From Haliovirga abyssi (GTDB lineage: Bacteria; Fusobacteriota; Fusobacteriia; Fusobacteriales; Haliovirgaceae), in NCBI RefSeq assembly GCF_030295325.1, contig NZ_AP027060.1:233552-297551 (forward strand): 64,000 nucleotides of DNA, written 5' to 3'. The notes beneath the pieces were generated by a model, which made no database searches, had not been told where the DNA came from, and saw nothing but the letters and a program-made list of their open reading frames with translations. The position numbers and the translations under genes were made by a program. The number at the start of each line of letters is the position of its first letter. Within the stretch, counting starts at the first letter, position 1. This document shows, piece after piece, positions 7,005 through 17,000 of this stretch.

Positions 7005-7272
7005 ATTAAAATTATCTAAAAAAGCAGTCAAATTTTTAAATAAACATTCAAATGAAAAGAAAAAAATTATAAATATTTTTAAAGAAATAATGCCTAATTA
7101 CGAAAAAGCTTTAAAAAAATATGATATAAAACAATTAAAAGGAACTCTTGAGGAAACATACAGATTAAGAATTGGAAAATATAGAGTTATTTATAAAATA
7201 TATAATGATATTTTAGTTGTATATGTTTTAGCTATAGGAAGTAGAGGAGATATTTATAAAAATTTAAAATAA
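6994..7272 (+). CDS. RelE/ParE-superfamily toxin, copy 2
   Basis: The 92-residue product matches 948-1226 except for Lys in place of Glu in the NEKKKIINIF helix. TTG start with AGGTG upstream. The core YRLRIGKYRVIYKI and IGSRGDIYK motifs are intact, so both toxin copies look functional. Confidence 0.85.
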   Translation: MKYKLKLSKKAVKFLNKHSNEKKKIINIFKEIMPNYEKALKKYDIKQLKGTLEETYRLRIGKYRVIYKIYNDILVVYVLAIGSRGDIYKNLK

Positions 7273-7291
7273 AACCATTTTTTTACTTTAT

Positions 7292-7350
7292 AAAAGAAAA
7301 ATCCCAGCTTTTTATCCTGCTGGGATTTTTTTCATTATTCAATTTGCTTT
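7292..7350. repeat. 58/59-bp direct repeat with terminator, right of TA pair (copy 2)
   Basis: Matches 1246-1304. Its hairpin and T run end the toxin transcript. Confidence 0.85.
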
Positions 7351-7500
7351 TAATTTCTTTTAAAATGTACTTTAAATTCATTCTAAGGCTTCTTTTTTGT
7401 TTTTTAGTATTTAGGAACTGCCTTTGCTTTTAAAACCTCATATACGGAAAATTCATTTCCTTAACTTCTCCACTTACCATTAAATTAATTTTGCGTAATT

Positions 7501-7752
7501 GAGGATAGGGGAGAGTTTGAGAGGGTAAGGAACTAAGTTCCTTTTCTCCCTCTCAAGATATCCTTGCCCAAGTACCATATATCCACGCTCCCTCCCCACA
7601 TCAAACGTTTAGTGGGGAGGAATCAAAGGTGGGGCACTCCTCAAAAGCAGGAGCGAGCACATAATACCACATTATCGGATGCTCTAAGGAGAGCGCAGTC
7701 TCGACGGCTGCGTCGGATAATGTTTATTATGTAGCGAGCGGATAGGTGAGGC
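7501..7752. other. GC-rich structured element at cassette boundary, copy 2
   Basis: Nearly identical to 1455-1706; the T-shaped fold with its two side hairpins is kept base for base. A few changes lie elsewhere (for example ACCATATAT for GCTATATAT). It again ends next to an immunity-like gene, here the one stopping at 7776. Confidence 0.7.
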
Positions 7753-7775
7753 TTGGGAATATTATTTGGGCTATT

Positions 7776-7967
7776 TTAAATTATACTTTCCTCTATACAA
7801 GTTTTTACTACTTTTCTAATAGTACCTTCTCCAAAATCTCCACCAATAGAATATGTGATTTTTAAAATTTTTTTTGTTTTTTCTAATAATTTATTATCAT
7901 CTATATCGATTTTTAATTCTTCTTTTAATATTGCTTTAGTTAGATTTATGTCATTCTTATTATACAT
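7776..7967 (-). CDS. Immunity-like protein for RHS tip 2
   Basis: A 63-residue product starting at ATG 7967, with AGAGGTG just upstream and 19 bases after the RHS stop. It has no signal peptide or transmembrane segment. It is mostly helical (LTKAILKEELKIDIDDNKLLEKTKKILK) with a short GGDFGEGTIRKVV segment near the end. I do not recognise the family. Position immediately behind a toxin tip is the only evidence for an immunity role. Confidence 0.55.
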   Translation of the reverse strand: MYNKNDINLTKAILKEELKIDIDDNKLLEKTKKILKITYSIGGDFGEGTIRKVVKTCIEESII

Positions 7968-7986
7968 TATTTCACCTCTTTTAGTT

Positions 7987-10590
7987 TTATTTCAATATTT
8001 CTATATCATCTAAATGAATTGACATATTTGTAATTGCTTGAGTTGCTCCGCCTTCCCCAAACTTTGGAAAATCTTTTGTAAGTGGTTCTAAATAATTAGT
8101 TGTATTCCATTTCCCATACGGAATTCTTATATCATCTAATAATTGTAAAGTATCAAACGAAGCCCTAATAGAAGCATCATGAGGTACTTGTAATTTTCCA
8201 GGAGAAGGAATATCATATTTTTCAAAACTAAAATATGTCCCGTTTGTATTAGAAGGTATTTTCATACTATTTTGCATTTCCTCTAAATATGTCGCATCTT
8301 TAGATACATACCTATATCCAGTAGAAGGAATAACATCTCCATTTGATTTTACATAAAAATCAGCTTTTGGCTTTGTTATATTTTTCAACTCAGCATTATA
8401 GGATTTAGCTCTATCAAAAGCTCCTGCATTTTCCATTCCCATTCCTAATGCAAATGCAGAAAACTCTCCAAAATTATAAGCTCCTGAATTAAAATTAACA
8501 CTACTATTTGTTCCCATTAATTCTCTAATATGATATGTCAATCCAAAGGAAAGCGTATCTCCCATTCCTGCACTAAAATCTGCAAATGTATAAATTATAT
8601 CTGCAGCATCATGCCCCGACGGATCGACATACCTAATAGGATTCCCTTTTGAGTAGCCATATAAGTTCAAACTAAGCGGCTCCTTAATATCGCCCTTGTA
8701 CGTATCACGACTTATAAATCGTCTTATCTCCGGGCTATAATATCTTGCTCTTAGATACTGCAATCCACTCTCTTCATCTGTATATTCTCCTGAATATCTA
8801 AATGGATTTTTTATGTCTTCTTCTATTTTAAGCTCTTTCCCATACTTATCATATTCATAATTATTTTTTATTGTTCCTGACGAATCAAATAGTTTTAGTG
8901 TATCTCCATGACTATTTTTCAAATAACCATAGTTTTTCCCATTTATTTCTCTTCCTATTATTCCTCTTAATCCAAATAAATTTCTTTTTATTTCTCCATT
9001 TGATATGTCATTTATAATTTTATTATTTGAATAATAAAATTTTGTTTCTAATCCATTTACTGCTTTTGACTTCCTTTGATTTGTTGGATAATATTTATAT
9101 ATTCCCGTTATCCCTCTTTTTATATCATTATATTTTGTAAGCCTATTTTCTATATTATATTTATAAGCTTCTGTTTTTTCTCCATTTATTGACTTATTTA
9201 GCAGATTTCCATTATCATCATATTCAAATGAATTTTTTTCTTTTTTACATTCCCATATATTATTATTTGATTTTACTCCTTTCCATTTTGTTATATTTAT
9301 CAACTCATCATCTTCGTTATAATTATACCACAAACCGCCTGTTTCATTCCAGTTATTATTAACTTTTACTTTATATTTTTCCATACTTATATTTCCCGAA
9401 GTTGTATATGTATAGCCCCTATCAATACTATCATTCCCATTATTAATTTTTAAGTTTCTAATAAGTCTATTCACTCCATCATACATATATATGTTTTTTT
9501 GATTAGATATATTATTGATTTCAGTTGTTAAATTTCCTACTTTATCATAATCATAAGTATAATCTAAACTCTTCTTTTCATTTAAAGTCCCTTGTAAAGT
9601 CATTAAATTTCCAATATCATATGTATATTCTTCAGAATATATAGTTTTTTTATCTTTTTTTTCTTCTAACTTTTCTAATTTATTATTCATGTAATATTGA
9701 TATTCTATTTTTTCATCCGTTTCATTATTATCATATATTTTCCATAATCTATTTCTAGTATCATATATATATTTATAATATTTATTGGTTATATCAGTAA
9801 CTTTTTTTATGTTTCCATTTTTATTGTACTCATACTTTACGCTTTTTCCATCTGGATATACTAACTCTTTTAAGCTACCATCATTATAATATTTATAATT
9901 TAATGATTCTTTCTCTAATGAGTTAATAACCTCTTTTATTGAACCATCATCATAATATTTATATTCTTTTATTTTATTATCTTCTTCTATTTTATTTTTA
10001 TAAACATATTGCAATCTATTATAACTATCATATGTATAATAGAATTCTTGTAATTTCTTGTCTTTTTTATAGATTATATTCCCCAAATAATCGTACTTAT
10101 AAATATTTGTTTTACCTTTTATTTCTATATTATATAAATCACCTTCATCTATTTTCCCTTGTTCTGCTTTATTTATACCTTTCAAAACTTCTGAATTTAG
10201 TTTTCCTATTTCTTTTATTAATTCTCCTCTTTTATTATATTGCTTTACTATACTCCCCCTTGGAGTTAATATTTTAATTATATTTCCAAGTAAATCATAA
10301 TAGTATTTTATATATATTTTTTCTGTTGGAATTTCTACTTTTATTAATCTTTCTAACGAATCATAATAATATATAGTTTTAACATCTCTAGCATTTATTA
10401 TCGTTTTTATTTTTCTAAATCCAGTTATCCAATCTATTTTTTCTTTATTTGATATATGTTCATTTGAAGATAATTTTTTTATTATATCTTCTGCATTATT
10501 TACTTTTGTTAATAATTCTTTAAATGATATTTTCTTCCCACTAAATGTACATTGAAATTGCAAATTATCATTAGGGGGTCTTTTTTTCAT
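7987..10590 (-). CDS. Displaced RHS core with alternative toxin tip 2
   Basis: The product is about 867 residues if started at ATG 10590; another ATG lies at 10596 and a GTG at 10620, none with an ideal ribosome binding site. Residues 7 to ~655 are nearly identical to the C-terminal core of the RHS protein at 11044-18216 (YD repeats, then RARYYSPEIRRFISRDTY and YGYSKGNPIRYVDPSGH). The final ~205 residues are a different tip, with GYRYVS, GTYFSF and FGEGGATQAIT motifs; these resemble ADP-ribosyltransferase-like or TreTu-type tips, a tentative call. It lacks a signal peptide, so it is more likely a silent tip reservoir than an exported toxin. Confidence 0.75.
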   Translation of the reverse strand: MKKRPPNDNLQFQCTFSGKKISFKELLTKVNNAEDIIKKLSSNEHISNKEKIDWITGFRKIKTIINARDVKTIYYYDSLERLIKVEIPTEKIYIKYYYDLLGNIIKILTPRGSIVKQYNKRGELIKEIGKLNSEVLKGINKAEQGKIDEGDLYNIEIKGKTNIYKYDYLGNIIYKKDKKLQEFYYTYDSYNRLQYVYKNKIEEDNKIKEYKYYDDGSIKEVINSLEKESLNYKYYNDGSLKELVYPDGKSVKYEYNKNGNIKKVTDITNKYYKYIYDTRNRLWKIYDNNETDEKIEYQYYMNNKLEKLEEKKDKKTIYSEEYTYDIGNLMTLQGTLNEKKSLDYTYDYDKVGNLTTEINNISNQKNIYMYDGVNRLIRNLKINNGNDSIDRGYTYTTSGNISMEKYKVKVNNNWNETGGLWYNYNEDDELINITKWKGVKSNNNIWECKKEKNSFEYDDNGNLLNKSINGEKTEAYKYNIENRLTKYNDIKRGITGIYKYYPTNQRKSKAVNGLETKFYYSNNKIINDISNGEIKRNLFGLRGIIGREINGKNYGYLKNSHGDTLKLFDSSGTIKNNYEYDKYGKELKIEEDIKNPFRYSGEYTDEESGLQYLRARYYSPEIRRFISRDTYKGDIKEPLSLNLYGYSKGNPIRYVDPSGHDAADIIYTFADFSAGMGDTLSFGLTYHIRELMGTNSSVNFNSGAYNFGEFSAFALGMGMENAGAFDRAKSYNAELKNITKPKADFYVKSNGDVIPSTGYRYVSKDATYLEEMQNSMKIPSNTNGTYFSFEKYDIPSPGKLQVPHDASIRASFDTLQLLDDIRIPYGKWNTTNYLEPLTKDFPKFGEGGATQAITNMSIHLDDIEILK
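8621..10573. repeat. 1.95-kb duplication of RHS core (displaced copy)
   Basis: It aligns without gaps to 11681-13633 (offset 3060) with only scattered single-base differences. The duplication covers the C-terminal YD repeats and the core up to the YVDP junction and stops exactly where the toxin tips diverge. Such near identity provides homology for exchange of tips. Confidence 0.95.
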
Positions 10591-10616
10591 ACTCATAACC
10601 TTCCGGTTCTTTGTGT

Positions 10617-10647
10617 CCACTAGCTTAGCTAGTGGTTTTCTTTTTTT
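10617..10647 (+). terminator. Palindrome with T run near the displaced RHS start
   Basis: CCACTAGC-TTA-GCTAGTGG is followed on the plus strand by a T-rich run, like an intrinsic terminator. No gene on the plus strand ends here, so it may be a relic of the insertion that created the N-terminus of the displaced RHS copy. Confidence 0.45.
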
Positions 10648-10650
10648 ATT

Positions 10651-10685
10651 AATAAAAAAACTGGAGATTAAATTCCAGTTTTCTT
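10651..10685 (-). terminator. Intrinsic terminator after RHS immunity gene
   Basis: AAAACTGGAA/CTCCAGTTTT stem followed by a T run on the minus strand, about 80 bases after the immunity-like gene stops. It probably ends the long T2SS-secretome-RHS transcript and would keep the displaced RHS copy untranscribed. Confidence 0.7.
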
Positions 10686-10762
10686 ATCCTCATAAATTAA
10701 ATTCTTTCTCCTCATAATCTATGATTAACTACTCTAAATAGTTTGCAGTATTCCATAATAAA

Positions 10763-11032
10763 TTATATCAACTCATTATATTTCCGAGCTAATTTTAATA
10801 AGGCACTCCCTAATTCAGAGTATATATCCCAAGAATCCACTATGTTTCTTGTATATGATGGCAAAAATAACTTTGGTGACATCTTTGTTTTCATCTTTTC
10901 AAGCTCTGCTAGTATTCTTTCCAATTCATTTTGAGAAGGAATTAACTCTGAACTATTATCTTCTCTTTTTATTTTTAATATTTCTTTATTTATCCTAATT
11001 TCTAATTCATCAATCATATTAATAACTTTCAT
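10763..11032 (-). CDS. Immunity-like protein for the main RHS tip
   Basis: An 89-residue product if started at ATG 11032, which lies 11 bases after the RHS stop; a longer frame overlaps the RHS gene from 11080. The N-terminal half is helical and charged. The C-terminal half has LFLPSYTRNIVDSWDIYSELG, with a conserved-looking PSY-R-IVDSWD pattern I associate with small immunity-like proteins, although I cannot name the family. Tight coupling to the RHS gene supports an immunity role; no signal peptide, so cytoplasmic. Confidence 0.6.
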   Translation of the reverse strand: MKVINMIDELEIRINKEILKIKREDNSSELIPSQNELERILAELEKMKTKMSPKLFLPSYTRNIVDSWDIYSELGSALLKLARKYNELI

Positions 11033-11043
11033 TTTCTTTTTTT

Positions 11044-14000
11044 CTACGGCATTATTAAATTTTGTCTTTGTACCCACCATTGCATTTCACCTCCTGTATA
11101 TTGCAACCCATAATTTAATTGAGATGCTGCTTTGCCTGTTATTATTTGAGTTCCTGCTTGCACTTGCCATTGTTGTAATCCTGTCATAAGATTCCAATTT
11201 GGAGGAAGAGCTAAACCATATCTATTTGTTAAATTTGTAAAAGTAGGAAATAAATATGATCCTGATTTATAAGCTTTTTCCCCAAAATCATGAAACCTCA
11301 ATCCATAAGTAGCTGTATCTGCAGTTTTCATATTAATTGTTCCTTCTTTAAAAGATTGCAATATATTAATTCTTTGTTCTCTGCCAACTCCAATATTTTG
11401 TAGATATTTTGAAGCTTGTTTTACCCCTGCGTAGGAATCCTTAGTTATTAATTCACCACTTTCTGCTGCTACTGTAGGTAATAAAAACATTTGAGCAGCA
11501 TATCCCCCAAGTAAAGTTAATGCCGTTTTATCATAAGTATCTCTTGTCCACATCGAAGATAAAAACAACGGCATTAAATACAAGCTATTATCTGTATCAA
11601 TATATTTATTTGCCCAATATTCACTAGCATATTCTCCTGCTTTTGTCCCCAAAAATCCATATTCTGCACTATTTCCGGTCGGATCCACATAACTAATCGG
11701 ATTCCCTTTTGAGTAGCCATATAAGTTCAAACTAAGCGGCTCCTTAATATCTCCATTATATGTATCACGACTTATAAATCGTCTTATCTCCGGGCTATAA
11801 TATCTAGCTCTTAGATACTGCAATCCACTCTCTTCATCTGTATATTCTCCTGAATATCTAAATGGATTTGTTATGTCTTCTTCTATTTTAAGCTCTTTCC
11901 CATACTTATCATATTCATAATTATTTTTTATTGTTCCTGACGAATCAAATAGTTTTAGTGTATCTCCATGACTATTTTTCAAATAACTATAGTTTTTCCC
12001 ATTTATTTCTCTTCCTATTATTCCTCTTAATCCAAATAAATTTCTTTTTATTTCTCCATTTGATATGTCATTTATAATTTTATTATTTGAATAATAAAAT
12101 TTTGTTTCTAATCCATTTACTGCTTTTGACTTCCTTTGATTTGTTGGATAATATTTATATATTCCCGTTATTCCTCTTTTTATATCATTATATTTTGTAA
12201 GCCTATTTTCTATATTATATTCATAAGCTTCTGTTTTTTCTCCATTTATTGACTTATTTCGCAGATTTCCATTATCGTCATATTCAAATGAATTTTTTTC
12301 TTTTTTACATTCCCATATATTATTATTTGATTTTACTCCTTTCCATTTTGTTATATTTATCAACTCATCATCTTCGTTATAATTATACCACAAACCGCCT
12401 GTTTCATTCCAGTTATTATTAACTTTTACTTTATATTTTTCCATACTTATATTTCCCGAAGTTGTATATGTATAGCCCCTATCAATACTATCATTCCCAT
12501 TATTAATTTTTAAGTTTCTAATAAGTCTATTCACTCCATCATACATATATATGTTTTTTTGATTAGATATATTATTGATTTCAGTTGTTAAATTTCCTAC
12601 TTTATCATAATCATAAGTATAATCTAAACTCTTCTTTTCATTTAAAGTCCCTTGTAAAGTCATTAAATTTCCAATATCATATGTATATTCTTCAGAATAT
12701 ATAGTTTTTTTATCTTTTTTTTCTTCTAACTTTTCTAATTTATTATTCATGTAATATTGATATTCTATTTTTTCATCCGTTTCATTATTATCATATATTT
12801 TCCATAATCTATTTCTAGTATCATATATATATTTATAATATTTATTGGTTATATCAGTAACTTTTTTTATGTTTCCATTTTTATTGTACTCATACTTTAC
12901 GCTTTTTCCATCTGGATATACTAACTCTTTTAAGCTACCATCATTATAATATTTATAATTTAATGATTCTTTCTCTAATGAGTTAATAACCTCTTTTATT
13001 GAACCATCATCATAATATTTATATTCTTTTATTTTATTATCTTCTTCTATTTTATTTTTATAAACATATTGCAATCTATTATAACTATCATATGTATAAT
13101 AGAATTCTTGTAATTTCTTGTCTTTTTTATAGATTATATTCCCCAAATAATCGTACTTATAAATATTTGTTTTACCTTTTATTTCTATATTATATAAATC
13201 ACCTTCATCTATTTTCCCTTGTTCTGCTTTATTTATACCTTTCAAAACTTCTGAATTTAGTTTTCCTATTTCTTTTATTAATTCTCCTCTTTTATTATAT
13301 TGCTTTACTATACTCCCCTTTGGAGTTAATATTTTGATTATATTTCCAAGTAAATCATAATAGTATTTTATATATATTTTTTCTGTTGGAATTTCTACTT
13401 TTATTAATCTTTCTAACGAATCATAATAATATATAGTTTTAACATCTCTAGCATTTATTATCGTTTTTATTTTTCTAAATCCAGCTATCCAATCTATTTT
13501 TTCTTTATTTGATATATGTTCATTTGAAGATAATTTTTTTATTATATCTTCTGCATTATTTACTTTTGTTAATAATTCTTCAAATGATATTTTCTTCCCA
13601 CTAAATGTACATTGAAATTGCAAATTATCATTATTATCGTAAACATTCCAATTATGATTTCCTTCTTCATCTATATTCACTTTTACCCTGTTAAACTTAT
13701 ATTGGCTATCCAAATATTTTATTCTTTTTTCTGGAATAATTCCATTATTTGTTTTGGGATATATTATTTTTGTATTCCTATTTAGTTCGTCGTATTTATA
13801 GATAATTTTGTTATCTTCTGCATCTGACTCTGAATTTAATCTTCCTATTTCATCATATTCATATCCTTTTATTTTATTCCATTCGTTATTCTTATATTCC
13901 AAAATTTCTTTTATATTATCATATATATCATATTTTAACTTTACTTTATATATTCCATCATTAGCATATTCTGCTTTCTTTTCCATTATTATTTCTCTTT

Positions 14001-17000
14001 GTGTATCATCATATTTTATCTCTTTGTCAAAAATCTTATCACCTGAATTATAAATATATCTTAATCTATCTAATTCATCATATTGTTTATATATCTTACT
14101 ATTATCTCCAGAATTATTTGATAATTGTTCTAATAGAATTAAATTTCCTGTTTCTTTTCTATAGTTAGAAACACTCTTTATTATATTCTCTTTGCCTGTA
14201 TAATCTTTTTCATAGATATTTTTTGTTATACTATACCCATTATATGTTTGATTCCAAGGAGTTACTATATTTACATTATCATTATATTCATATCTTTCTT
14301 TATAATTACTTTCTTTTCCAGCAACATATCTATCAAAATCCCATTTGCTAATCTCTTTTAATCTTCCATCGTCATAATAATTATATTTTTCATAAATATT
14401 ATTCGGATTATTATCTGCATCAAAATTATGTATGATTTTTAGTCCTATGTTCTTTTTGTTTTCTGTAAGCTCAAAGTCCATCTGTTTATTAATTACTAAA
14501 TCTTTACTATCATCTGCTTTTTCTATATCATATGATCCACTATAGCCTACTTTTATAGATTTAGGCAGTTCCCAGAAATGATTCCCTTCTGATGTACTGT
14601 AATATTCAAATTTATCAACTCTATCATAATAATCCAATTCATCCATATGAACAGATTTTTTTTTATTTCCATTATCATAATATCTATAATATTGGATTTC
14701 TGAATTGTTTTGTTTGCCTAAATAAAAATTTGATTTTGTTACTTTTGTTGGATATACATCTTTGAAATAATCTTCATACCATATACACTGTATTTTTTCA
14801 ATATCACTTCCTTGTCCATTTTTATCTTTATCTATCCATTTTATTTCATTTGTTTTTAGTCTTTTCCAATTATATAAATATGTAGTTTTTAAATTCGTTT
14901 TTGAATTTGTTTCTGTTGTTGTAAACCAATATTTTTCTTTATCATAATTATCATAGTTATAATTCTCCTCTTTCATTCCAGCCAATAAATATCCGCCATT
15001 TTTAAATTGAGAATCATAATTGTAAATTAATTTAAATTCAAATTCATTTTTTTTGAATTTGTCATCACTCTTATATATTATTTTATTTTTTAATCTATAA
15101 TATATTTTTCGAGCATGAAGCTCAAAATGATCTTCAACATAAAAGAATGGTGGTGGACATAATGAATAAATAACATCATGTCGTCTCCCATATTTTTCTT
15201 CAAACTGCTCATATTCTAATTTTATTATTTTACCACTATTTTCTGTTATTTTATTTAAATATGAAAAAGAAATCTCTTTTTTATCATCTGGTACATTTGT
15301 TTCATTTCCTTTTAGTAATCCTAACAATTTTTGGTATTGTTCTCTCTTAATCTCATCTTTTATTGAATACTTAAGGTAATCAAAACTTGTTTTTCTATTT
15401 TTTTGATCTACTCTTGTTAAAATTTCCCCCTTTCTTTTAATATATTCTATATTTTTATTTGTTGGCAATTCAATAGTTACTTTATTGTTTTTATTGGTAA
15501 TTATAATTTTATTTTTATAAGTATCTTCTATTATTATTTTATTAGTTTTGTAAATAAAAATAATTTTATCCTTAAACCTATTCTCTATAAAATTTAATTT
15601 CCCTGTATTATCAAAAACATAAGTTATTCCTGTTATCATATTCATTAAATAATATTTATTTCCTTCTTTTTTTAATTTTATATTATTTAATTTATGATCT
15701 TTTAATTTATTATTATCAATTTCAATTCTACTACCATTAGATAACATTAATATATCTTTTTTATTTTTATTATTTCCAAATTTTGAATATCCTAATATAA
15801 TTTCTGGAAAACATATTCTCCAACCAGAACCTATCTTAAATTTTCCTTCTATATCATAAAAACTTGTACTATATATTGTTTCAATTTTTAAATTCAAATT
15901 ATTTTTTCCAGGTAAATTTAAATCAGTTATTTTATAGTTAAAGTCTCCTGTAACTAAATTAATATCTGCTTTATTTTTGTACTTAGTTAGCGTGTTAGCG
16001 ACAGAATTTAAAAAATTATCATCATTACTTACATTTTCTGCACTTCCTCTTGTAATTATTTCTTTTTTTATATTTCCATTTTCAATTATGTATTTTCCAC
16101 TTTCTGTTATCTCATAATTTTTATCATAATCTCCTTTATTGTTTGTAAATTTTAAAATTAAAGGTTCTTCAAATTTTATTTCTATTTTATTATATATTTT
16201 TCCATATAATATACTTTTTTCTAATTTTATTGGTGGAACTTTATCACTATCTACTTTCATATATACGTTTTCCCAATCACTTAAATAATAAATTGTTGCT
16301 TTTTTACTTAATTCTACTGTGGGACTACTTTCTAACGCCACATTTTTTGACATTTCAATTCTTTTGACTATGTTTTCTTTTTTTATTTCCGAACTTTTTA
16401 CAAGATATTTCCCTACCTCATTCCCCATATCCAACAACAAATTCTTTTCTTTTAAATTATCTATAATGTTATCATTATCTATATCATATTTATATCTATT
16501 CTCAAAAATATAATTATTATCTTGACCTATTCCTAAATAATTTAAACTTCCATTATACTCATTGTTATATGGATATTTTATTATTGGTTTTTGTTTACTA
16601 AGCAACCCTATTATATCCAATTTATAAGTTTTTTGTAATTTGCCATTAATATAAACTTCAAATTCTAATGGATTTTTTCCATTAATTTCCTTAATATTTC
16701 CATTGTTTTCTGTTATTTCTCTATAAGTAACTCCTAAAATTTTCACTATATACATCTCATTTTTTGCCTTATATGCCTTAAATTCTTTTTCATAACTTGG
16801 TCCTGTACTATTTATAAATTTTATGCTTATATCTTTTTTTGCATCTGTCAAAAATCCTAATTCCAAATTATATCCTATTTTTTTATGTATATAATTTTTA
16901 TCTTCACCTGGTTCTACCTTATAATCAATAACTTCTTTCCAGCCATCCACTTTTTCTAATTTAACATTATCATTTACAGAAAATTCTTCTGCATATGTTT

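Larger units (their letters stand above)
6045..7752. repeat. Right copy of the ~1.7-kb direct repeat
   Basis: This copy has the same content and order as 1-1706. The offset is 6044 at the left end and 6046 after a small indel in the T-rich tract. Here the block is preceded by the complete iteron array and the rep gene, so this copy shows the full plasmid-like context. It ends 24 bases before the stop of the immunity-like gene at 7776. Confidence 0.95.

Noticed and set aside
12999..13337. Leu/Tyr-rich frame inside the RHS gene (also at 9939-10277)
   Set aside because: Antisense shadow of the YD repeats; present twice only because the core is duplicated.
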